This document shows positions 21,191-29,439 of a stretch of 64,000 bases of DNA, piece after piece. Under the pieces are notes generated by a model. It was not told the origin of the DNA. It did no database searches and saw only the letters and a list, made by a program, of their open reading frames with translations. This stretch comes from Didymella arachidicola. Its lineage: Eukaryota; Ascomycota; Dothideomycetes; Pleosporales; Didymellaceae. Location of the stretch: NCBI GenBank assembly GCA_016630955.3, contig CM049996.1:62001-126000 (forward strand), given 5' to 3'. The translations under genes and the position numbers were made by a program. Numbering within the stretch: position 1 is the first letter of the stretch; every line of letters begins with the position of its first letter.

Positions 21191-23050
21191 CTACTTGTAT
21201 TTACTTGGAAGCCTAACGTTGCGTCCGCGGCGAGTAGTGACTGGTGGAGGAGCTGAGGGTGCCTCAGGGGCTTCTTTCGCACCACCAGCATCACCAGCTT
21301 GTTTCTGACGCTTATTGCTACCTGAGGTAGCTTTTAAGGCTTTACGCTTACCCTTTTGGGATAATTGGATAGCAGTAGTAGCTTGACGAGCGTCCCTTTG
21401 ACGCTGCGCTTCAGCTGCCTTCTTAGCCTTCTCCTGCACCCTCACCTCCTTAGCTCTCTCACGCTCTGTACGCTTCTCCTGAGCCTCTCTTGCTCTCTGA
21501 AGCTTAATTGCTACTTGCTCTTGCTTCTGACGTAGCTTTTGAAGATGCTGCTCCTCCTGTTCTTGCTCATTGATCTTCCGACGATAGTGTGCCTCTCTGA
21601 CCTTCCGAGGAGACCAAAATACAGGTTGACTTTGGTACTCCTTCCGCTGTTGGAGACTCAGGGGCTTACTCTTCTTATTGTGCTTCTTCCTGTGTGCAAG
21701 AGACTCCTGCAGGCCTTTGTTCTGCTCAGTAAGCAGCTCAACCTGGGCAGTAAGAGAGTGAATTGCCCCTGTCAGCTCCCGCACTGCCTCACTGTCAGGT
21801 TCCTTCACATGATCCTTAAGTACCTGCCTTATACGCCTCCAGTCTGTTGGTCTAAGAGCTCCTGATTGTTCTTCTTTGTCTGTATAAGTGTTGTTGACTT
21901 GTTTGAGTACAGCAGAGGCGTCAGGGGGCCATATCCCTGTGGCTGCAAAGGAGTTGACGATTGTTGACTCCTGAAATGAGCTCTGCCACGCCGCCCAGAA
22001 CAGGTGTAAGAAGTTTGATTTAGTGACTGGAGAGGTCCCCTGACTGCTTTGGAGGAACTGCGTAAGCTCATTTGAGTATGCTCGTGCCAGAGGTGAGAAC
22101 AGGCAAACGTCCAGTGGCTGGAGCCTGTGTGTTGAGTGAGGGGGAAGGATCATCACGAGTATCTTGCGTTGGTTGGCGTACTCAATAAAGTCAGGGGTAA
22201 CGTGGCTCCCGTGGCCGTCAAGTATCAAAAGACGATACTTTCTCCGTGCTGTGGCCTTAGTAGCGCGATCGAACACCTGTTCAAGCCAGGCAAGAGCTAT
22301 CTCGTTGTTGCTCCAGCCTGTACTAGATGAGCTGACAAAGACTGAGTGTTCCCCTGGCTTGATATCCTCCACCCAGCCTGAGTATATAGCTTGATTGGCT
22401 GCTGGGTATATGAGGCTTGCTGGCAGGGCTTCCCCTGAGGCACTTATGCAAGCAATAAGCGTGATCCACTCCCGTGAGCCGTCTTGGAGAGTACCTCTGA
22501 CTTGCTTGCTGTCCCACAGTGGCCGGGAGAACACTCGTTTTGCACGTTCAAGTACCCCGATCATGAAGCCCTTCTCATCCATATTGTACATGTGCTGAGG
22601 CTCAATGCTGTACTCAGCTATCTTGCTGTGTAGAAGTGTGAAGTAGGCCTCAAAAGAAGCCCCTGAGTCAGCTTGGTGGCGATTGCGATCCTTCCCTGTT
22701 GCCCATTTGGTGACCAGTTCAGCTGTGTGACGGTGGAGGAAGCGAGTAACCCAGCTATCAGAGACGCTGCTACCAGCTACTTTAGACGCGTAATTTCGGA
22801 TTTGAAGCCTGTTAGGAGGGAATCCGTCCTCAGTAAGCTTATTAATAAGCTTAATAAGCTCTTGTTCTTCAGTGTTGTTGAGTTTCCGTTGGTTAACTGC
22901 TTTGACCTCCCTAGAAGTTGAAACCCCTTTGTGCCTCCGCGCTAACGTAGACCGATCAACTCCCTTTGCTTTAGCAAACTTTGTGTATGAAAGTTGTTCT
23001 TTATGATTGCGCAAATCGAATTCTGTAGCCGCTTCTTGAATTGAGTCCAT
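21191..23050 (-). CDS. pogo-like transposase (DD35D), apparently intact
   Basis: 619 aa in one exon. Residues 1-120 contain the N-terminal HTH and CENP-B-type DNA-binding region (YTKFAKAKGVDRSTLARRH; SDSWVTRFLHRH). The DDE domain carries Asp158 (YNMDEKGF), Asp278 (LLILDGHGSH) and Asp314 (LQPLDVCLF), with 35 residues between the last two. The last 200 residues are a charged coiled coil (EQEQEEQHLQKLRQKQEQ) and a basic tail ending GRNVRLPSKYK. The protein would bind its own TIRs and cut and paste the element at TA. Only 45 bp separate the ATG from the right TIR, so the promoter must lie in or near the TIR. Confidence 0.94.
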   Translation of the reverse strand: MDSIQEAATEFDLRNHKEQLSYTKFAKAKGVDRSTLARRHKGVSTSREVKAVNQRKLNNTEEQELIKLINKLTEDGFPPNRLQIRNYASKVAGSSVSDSWVTRFLHRHTAELVTKWATGKDRNRHQADSGASFEAYFTLLHSKIAEYSIEPQHMYNMDEKGFMIGVLERAKRVFSRPLWDSKQVRGTLQDGSREWITLIACISASGEALPASLIYPAANQAIYSGWVEDIKPGEHSVFVSSSSTGWSNNEIALAWLEQVFDRATKATARRKYRLLILDGHGSHVTPDFIEYANQRKILVMILPPHSTHRLQPLDVCLFSPLARAYSNELTQFLQSSQGTSPVTKSNFLHLFWAAWQSSFQESTIVNSFAATGIWPPDASAVLKQVNNTYTDKEEQSGALRPTDWRRIRQVLKDHVKEPDSEAVRELTGAIHSLTAQVELLTEQNKGLQESLAHRKKHNKKSKPLSLQQRKEYQSQPVFWSPRKVREAHYRRKINEQEQEEQHLQKLRQKQEQVAIKLQRAREAQEKRTERERAKEVRVQEKAKKAAEAQRQRDARQATTAIQLSQKGKRKALKATSGSNKRQKQAGDAGGAKEAPEAPSAPPPVTTRRGRNVRLPSKYK

Positions 23051-23094
23051 ATTGACTGAGCTATGGGGTGTTGAAGATGGGGTGCGATTTGCTT

Positions 23095-23138
23095 AGCGGG
23101 GCGTTACGCGATGGTGGGCGTCACGCGCACGGACTCGG
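23095..23138. repeat. terminal inverted repeat, right, of intact pogo element
   Basis: Perfect inverted copy of 21039-21082; the target TA follows at 23139-23140. Confidence 0.96.
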
Positions 23139-23168
23139 TATGTCTCGATCCCAAACTCTGCGAGATAT

Positions 23169-24002
23169 TTACTCCGCTCCTCTAGGTCCTCTTTCCCAGT
23201 AATCCCACGTCTCTCCCGCGGCTTTCCTTTCGTTCGCAAGCTCAATTAGCAGATTGCTTGGGATGGGGTCACCGTCCCCTTCGCCGTAACTGCTGGGATA
23301 GGCGTACGACACTTGTTGTAGCTCTATGGCAGGCTTGTACGCAAATTCGAGCCTCCTCAGATCAGCAGAAGTGAGACTGGTCGTTCTGATCTCGTGGAAA
23401 AGTAGTACAGCACGCTTGCTGATGTTGTCTGCAGTTGTCAATGTACCCTTCTGGTCTCCTGTGGCTTTGGCCAACGAGTCGTGAATGTCGCCCATCCTGG
23501 ATAGCATACTAGCAGGCTGTATTTCGAGCCCTTTTCCATTGGACGCGCGAACATGGCTTTCTTGATAGATGCTGAGGCTTGGTACACACGCTCTTCCCTT
23601 TCAATGAAAGCAAACGAATGCATCGGCAACGAGTTTCCTGAGCTTTGTGTTCACGGCCTCGAGCTCTTGTGCAATAGCTACACCTTCATCTGGTAGCAAA
23701 CACGCTGAACGTGCTCTCTTGGCCGGCTGCGGAGCGTCAGGTTCGATGTTGGCCCCATGAAGCGTCAGTTGCCGCTTGCGCCTACCGTAGCGGGCATTGT
23801 CAGTCGACGACAGTTGAGATAAGAAAATGGGACAAAGGGGATTGACCAAATCCGCAAATATGTCAGCAGACGTGTATACTTGATCTAGTAGAAACTTTGA
23901 GTTGCTGCACCTCGATGGATGTGATGCGTGCTCAACACGTCCCGAACGTGCACAGTGAACTTGAAGTAGCTGACGCTGATCTCCGCCATAGCAACCTTTC
24001 AT
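23169..24002 (-). pseudogene. unrecognised gene, degenerate or with unresolved introns
   Basis: Three overlapping minus-strand frames (24002-23601, 23629-23438, 23507-23169) read as consecutive pieces of one charged protein: DAPQPAKRARSACLLPDEG and LEAVNTKLRKLVADAF in the first frame, FIEREERVYQASASIKKAMF in the second, and SRMGDIHDSLAKATGDQKG to the end (WDYWERGPRGAE) in the third. The switches fall near 23605-23615 and 23520-23540 without good splice signals, so single-base indels are the simplest reading, but unusual introns cannot be excluded. I do not recognise the family. The presumed 5' end lies inside the terminal repeat of a MITE, and an intact transposon sits 29 bp beyond its stop codon, which suits a gene decaying in a transposon-rich spot. 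Confidence 0.4.
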
Positions 24003-24218
24003 TTTTCAGAAAGAATGGCGGATAAGGAATTACAGATCTACAGCTTACCTTACAGTAAAACAACAATATTAGTTGCTAAAATTTATAGGGTCTATAGAGT
24101 ATAACTTAAAGAAAACTTAGAATAAGTTCTAGCTTCTATACTTGCTATTATGATTAGTTACGCGTTGGTGTTAGTTTTAAAACCTGCTTATCCGCCATGC
24201 TTTCTGAAACATGAAAGG
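23995..24218. mobile_element. MITE-like element, 224 bp, 32-bp inverted repeats
   Basis: Ends are inverted repeats of 32 bp with two mismatches: left 23995-24026 and right 24187-24218 (cctttcat, one variable base, tttcagaaag, one variable base, atggcggataag). The interior is AT-rich and non-coding. CAA is found on both sides (23992-23994 and 24219-24221), a possible 3-bp target duplication, which would fit a PIF/Harbinger-type non-autonomous element rather than pogo (TA). No transposase partner is visible in the window. Confidence 0.8.
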
Positions 24219-24427
24219 CAACCTATTGTCTTCGCGATGGTGGACGAAAGATGCCTCAGTCTCGTGCTATCACATTGACGATAGAGCGAATCGCTTGTGA
24301 TCGCTGCTGCACACTCGCCTGTCAGCCTTTAGTAGATGTTTGTGAGCTTGCGTGTAATCATCTACTGGATGACGCCTCCCGGAGGCGGCACGGCCTTGCC
24401 GCGCTAAGCACGTGAGCCGCGTTCGTA

Positions 24428-24473
24428 CCGTGTCCGTGCGCGTGCTGCACGCTATCGCGTGTTGCACGCGAGC
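24428..24473. repeat. terminal inverted repeat, left, of second pogo element
   Basis: 46 bp, inverted match of 26517-26562 with two mismatches. Confidence 0.92.
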
Positions 24474-24579
24474 AGCCCTGATCGTCTACAGAAAGATGAG
24501 GCTGTAGAGCCACGCAGAATAGCTATTATTATAAGATCTTTTGGTGGAGTGATCTATAGGCTTATGCGACAAGCTTGTA

Positions 24580-26472
24580 CTATCTATATTTACTTGGAAG
24601 CTTGATGTTGCGACCTCGTGTGGACGTTTTAGGTGGAGGAGACGGGGAGCGCTCTGCAGCAGCAACACCACTTCGCACAGCTACAGTACCACAATTCTGC
24701 TTCTTTCTTGGTGCTGCAGACTGTGAGGCTTTACGCTTGCCTCTTTGGGACAATTGCAGAGCTTTTTGAGTGTCGCGCTCTGCTTTTTGACGTGCTCTTT
24801 CTGCCTTGCATTTGTCAATAGCGCAGCGTTCATCTGCACGCTTCCTCTCCCGCTCTTCCTTCTCCCTCACTGCCTTCTCACGCTTTTCTTATGCAATCTT
24901 CTCATTGTAGAGCTTGTTAGCATGCTTCAACTCCTTCATTTTTGCCTTTTCAAGCTCTTCCTCATGCTTCATCTCCTTCTCAATGCGCTCTCTAATCTTG
25001 GCTTCCTTGAATGATCGAGGTGACCAAAAGCGTGAAGGCACCCATGGATTACGGTCATGCTGCTGCAGGTCAAGAGCTCTGCTTTTCTTCTCTTGCTTCT
25101 TCTTGTACTGAAGAGACTCTGTAAGCCCATCATTTTCTTGGTGGAGTAGCTCATTACTGATACAAATGTGATGGAGTGTGTGCCTTAGCACCCGCGCGTC
25201 CTTACTGAGATTATCCTTCACAGCCCGCTGCAGAATTCTGTCAATTCTGCGCCATTCTGAGCTGCTGTAGTGTGAAGCAATTGATGACGATGAGCTGCCG
25301 TCATCTGATGAAGGTGGTGCAAATCTATCGAGTATAACGTTGGGGTTGAAGGGGTATACACCCACTGCCTTGAAGGCCTGTTGTATGAGGGTTTCTGTGA
25401 AGGTAGACGTCCAGGCAGACCAGAATAAGTTGAAGAAATCACCCTTCTTCACTGGCAACAGTCCCTTGCTCTTAAAGAGTCTTTCTGTAAGCTGCTTCGA
25501 GTATGCTCGTGCCAACGGAGCAAACAACACTACGTCAAGTGGCTGGAGGGTATGAGTACTGTGAGGCGGATAGATAGCTAATAGAATCTTGTTCTGATAA
25601 CAGTACTTTAGAAACAGCTTGCTTATATGGCTGCCGTGGCCGTCTACAATAAGTAGCCGCCACTTTCTTCGAGCTGACTCCTTGGTGTTGGCATCAAACA
25701 CCTGCTGAAGCCAGGCAAGGCCTGCGTCATTGTTTGACCAGCCGTTGGAGGTGACGTTGACGTAGACTTGGTGTTTTCTGATGTCTACTTCACTCACCCA
25801 GCTTGATTGGACCTTCTTGGAGTTGGCTGGGTAGATGAGGCCTGGTGGGAGTGCAATTCCAGAAGCTCCCACACAAGCTATCAACGTAATCCATTCACAA
25901 TTGCCATCGTGGAGCATCTCTTTGAACCTCTTCTGCTTCCATTTGGTCTTGCTGAAGATCCTCTTGCTCTTGCCTATCGATCCAATCATGAAGCCCTTCT
26001 CATCCATATTGTATGTATGCTCAGGCTCTATTGAGTATTCTTCAATCTTTGTGTGTAGCATGTTGAAGTAGAGCTGATATTTATCGTAGGAATCAGCAGC
26101 GACGCGATCGGCAGCCATGGCGGAGGTCCATCGAGGTGTGAGCTCATCCGAGTGTCGGTTGATGAATCGGGAAACCCAGGCCTCAGAGACTGGCTTTTTG
26201 GCTATTGTAGACGCAAAAGACTGGATCATTTCACGCGTAGGAGGTAGGTGGTAATCTGTAAGCTTATCTATATAAGCTACAAGCTCTACCTCCTCCTCTG
26301 GGGTGAGGTGTTGCTGGTTGATGTTCTTCTGTTTAATAGAGCCAAAAACGCGTCGGTGATGGCGGGACAAAGTTGAGCGATTAACACCATGTTTGTCAGC
26401 AATCTCTTGGTACACAAGTTTACCAGCTGCATCAGCTGCATCAGCATCTTTAATTGCAGCTTCTGGAGACAT
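24580..26472 (-). pseudogene. pogo-like transposase with a single premature stop
   Basis: A single frame of 631 codons, broken only by TAA at 24889-24891 (codon 528). The first 527 residues contain the HTH (ADKHGVNRSTLSRHHR), CENP-B-type domain (SEAWVSRFINRHSDE) and complete DD35D core: Asp157 (YNMDEKGF), Asp277 (LLIVDGHGSH) and Asp313 (LQPLDVVLF). The part after the stop encodes the charged coiled coil and the basic tail ending GRNIKLPSKYR, nearly the same ending as the intact transposase. A CAA to TAA change would explain the stop. Because the catalytic core precedes it, a truncated product could still be partly functional; this is inference. Confidence 0.9.
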
Positions 26473-26516
26473 TGTGGTGTTGAGTTATGGTGTTGAGAAA
26501 GATGAGATGATTCCGC

Positions 26517-26562
26517 GCTCGCGTGCATCACGCGAAAGCGTGCAGCACGCGCACGGACACGG
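26517..26562. repeat. terminal inverted repeat, right, of second pogo element
   Basis: Inverted match of 24428-24473; target TA follows at 26563-26564. Confidence 0.92.
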
Positions 26563-26653
26563 TACAACATCCACAAACCGCAATCATATTGACACCACAA
26601 CGGCACTTCTGACCATCGGAAGGCTCGACAACAGCTTATTGGACGTCAAGATT

Positions 26654-28097
26654 ATGGTATGCTGTGGCTAAGTTAATAGTTTGCTGCGTGTGCTAACATA
26701 GACAGCTCTCAAGTCCAGACGGGTTGAATATCCCGTTCCTTCCGCCTGAGGTCTACTTGACTATTGCGCAATATGTTCAGGTGGCGGACCTCCCAAACTT
26801 TTGCCTGTCAAGTAAGACACTTGCGCAGGCAGGGAGGCCGGAGCTCTTCCATACCATTGTACTGCGAACTTCCCTTTGCCATTGGACCGCGCTGAAGAAT
26901 ATCCATGACCACAAGATACTTTCCAGACTTGTCCGAACACTTGTGCTAGACGTCACTCTCTGGAGGATAGGGACCGCAGTCAGGGACTGGCACGAGTGGA
27001 CCAGATACTGTGAATCCCGGGCAAACTACTACTCTTTGGAAAACAATGGTCCCGCTCAAGCAGCCTTGTACACGGAGCTTGCTAAAAGCCGACGTCTTTG
27101 GGAAGCTTACCTTGCGCGTTTAGAGGAAGAGAAAGCTGTGATCGGAGAAATCTCTGAATCTGTGATACAGTTGCCCAACTTAGAGAAAGTTCATGTGGTA
27201 AAAGGTTGCTTTCAGGTCGAGAACCGCCATGTGCACCGACTGCCCTATGATACAAAATTGTGTATCACTGCGCCACTGAGGGCATGGCGAGGTGACACTT
27301 TCTCGAGCATGCACGACATCAACAAACTTACTCCTCAGGGTATCCGGCCTTCGGTAGCCACTAAGATCACCAGATGGAGGCTCGACGGTCTTACACAACA
27401 AAACTTTCAATTTCACCATATCGTGAACACTATGGAGAACCCTAGTTTGATGAGTCTCAAGATTCGGAATTTGCCCATTTCCCGGCTGTGGAGCGGCATT
27501 CGACTTTCAAAGGCTCCCCAACTGTATTTATCTCTATGGCCTAATCTAGAGTCTCTAGAGATTCATACTCGGACACCTGCCGCAGATGAAAGAGAAAATC
27601 TCCGACCGGATATACAGCGCTACTTTGGGCCGTCTCTTCCAGATCAAGGCTCCACAATCCTGCCGACTCCCTTGACCTTGCAGCGACTTCGAAAGTTATC
27701 TCTGGCGCATTTTCAATCGACCCCAGAGGCATTGATTTCTCTTCTCGAAAGACATTCGTCGACGCTAAGGGATCTCAGACTCAATGCTATCAGATTTCGC
27801 GATAATGAATGCCCCGGGGTCTCAACACAATGGAACTGGCAACTGATTTTCCAGCGCATTGGCGAGTCAACAAATCTCGATAACTTGAAATTGTCAGGAC
27901 TGTTTCTCCACGAACGATATCAGGACGGCCGTTGGGACTTCGATAAGGGCGATCTTGGGGTCCGCGTCGCCACTTGGATCATGGAGGGGTGCGACAAATC
28001 TCGATGGGAAGAGATTCTGCTCATACTTCGGTCGTTCGAGCGTCGTCACGGCCAAGCCAGTGGCGGAACCCAGGCTCTAGGACAAATGGGACAGTGA
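26654..28097 (+). CDS. F-box-like protein with leucine-rich C-terminal part
   Basis: The main exon 26706-28097 encodes an N-terminal F-box-type motif (FLPPEVYLTIAQYVQVADLPNFCLSSKTL) at about residues 10-40, followed by helical and Leu-rich segments (NPSLMSLKIRNLPISRLW, NLESLEIH, LRKLSLAHFQST) typical of fungal F-box proteins that recruit substrates to SCF ubiquitin ligases. The exon has no early Met. Joining the ATG at 26654-26656 across a 49-nt intron (GTATGC ... GCTAAC ... ACAG) gives MLSSPDGLNIPFL in frame, 464 aa total. The frame upstream of that ATG is also open back to the transposon edge at 26564, so the true first exon could be longer or have been displaced by the insertion. Confidence 0.65.
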
Positions 28098-29439
28098 ACG
28101 CGGACCTAGACTTAGCTTTATTGTGCTCGCGGTAAGATAATCATCCGATGAAAGTGCAGTACCGTTTGGCTCGGAACGATACGATGGACGAACCCTGCCT
28201 GAAGGCCATACGCCCTTAACTGGGTCGATTGAATCACGTATGGGCTCTAATGCGGATGAGTAGGACTTCAAAGACCCATAGTTAGGCTCATACATTCATT
28301 CAGACGTAGATAGATTAGCCTTCTTTTGGAGGTTTTGGAAGTTAGCCGAATCCGACGGCTCGGCTACACATATTGGTGAACAGGCTCTCTTCAAGACAAT
28401 GATTCGCTGTGGTGATTTTGAGACAAACGCGAAGCCGACAATAGAGAACGGCACATAACGTGGCGATGAATGCCATTTCGGGGACCCGAAGTGTGCGATC
28501 CTTATCGGAGCAAGACCTTGGGGAGCTTGAACATTCGCATTGTTTGAAAAGAATCTGGAAAGACTGGGAGCAGAGAGCAGACATAAATGAACAACGTGTC
28601 GAATTTCGGTCTGCCAGAGGAGAGCATGACCCTGTTGCCTAGATCTATCCGTGAACGTTTGCTGCGCTGGTGCACATCCGAAGAACGGGGAGAGAAGACA
28701 TGCCCGTATCGCCTGAGGGTTTTGAGCAGGACATTCAAGACCTGGGGCAGTCATTAGACACAATTTTGAGAGAGGCAGATGTGGATAGCCTCGCAGCACC
28801 GGCGCAGACAGCAGCACCATGCTGTTTGTGCTGACGATTTTCCGGACATGTTGGGTTTTAGTGTTCCTTTCGTGATACTAGAGGAGCAGCAAAGCAGAAG
28901 ACTCCATAGTATCGTGCTCTGAGTCTTTTTGAAGTGGTATGGAGGCAGGTAGACACAGGAGGAAGATGCAGTGGTACAGAAGTGGATGCTTTATATACAC
29001 AGACCAACAAGCATCAACTTCCGGAGCGCGTATCTGCCCAGAATGTGACATGGCTTTGGTGACGTAGTGCAAATATCTCTTGTGGCGGCCAAATGAGGAA
29101 GGTTGCAAACTACCATCTACCGCAGTAGGTTTCACGCTACGTGTTGGTAAAGGGACTACGGTACGCTATCTAGACAACCAGTCTAGTACGCCTCACTTCT
29201 AGCACGTAACAACCAGCTTGTAAGGTAGACATCGAGCAGAAGGAGTAGCTTGAGGTTATACATTGTCCCATCCGAGGGTCCGATTGAATTGAACTCACAT
29301 ATTCCACCATGTATCCATGCATCGTGCTACTCCCACAAGTAAAGACATCATCCCCCGAACATACGAAGCAAATGCAGCCCGCTAACCATGCCATGAAAAC
29401 AATCTTTTACATCATCCTGCGCTGTGTCCCGATGGAGTT
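28098..29439. other. intergenic with unresolved short open frames
   Basis: 1.34 kb between converging genes. Plus-strand frames at 28460-28642, 28630-28776 and 28700-28834 (the last ends APCCLC) look partly protein-like but do not join into one gene, and I recognise nothing. They could be a decayed gene. The rest is plain 3' flank. Confidence 0.35.

Larger units (their letters stand above)
21037..23140. mobile_element. intact pogo-like DNA transposon, 2,100 bp, with TA target duplication
   Basis: The element spans 21039-23138 exactly, flanked by TA at 21037-21038 and 23139-23140. Its terminal inverted repeats, 21039-21082 and 23095-23138, are identical over 44 bp (ccgagtccgtgcgcgtgacg is the first 20), then differ at one base. 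The interior carries a single uninterrupted 619-codon transposase on the minus strand. TA duplication and DD35D catalytic spacing place it in the Tc1/mariner-pogo superfamily. Perfect TIRs and an intact ORF suggest recent insertion and possible activity; no RIP-like damage is seen. Confidence 0.95.
24426..26564. mobile_element. second pogo-like DNA transposon, 2,135 bp, with TA target duplication
   Basis: Spans 24428-26562, flanked by TA at 24426-24427 and 26563-26564. TIRs 24428-24473 and 26517-26562 match over 46 bp with two mismatches (ccgtgtccgtgcgcgtgctg is the first 20). It carries a transposase frame with one nonsense codon. Size, TIR and coding plan parallel the element at 21039-23138 but the protein is clearly divergent, so it is a related but separate family. 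It lies about 90 bp upstream of the first predicted exon of the F-box-like gene. Confidence 0.93.
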
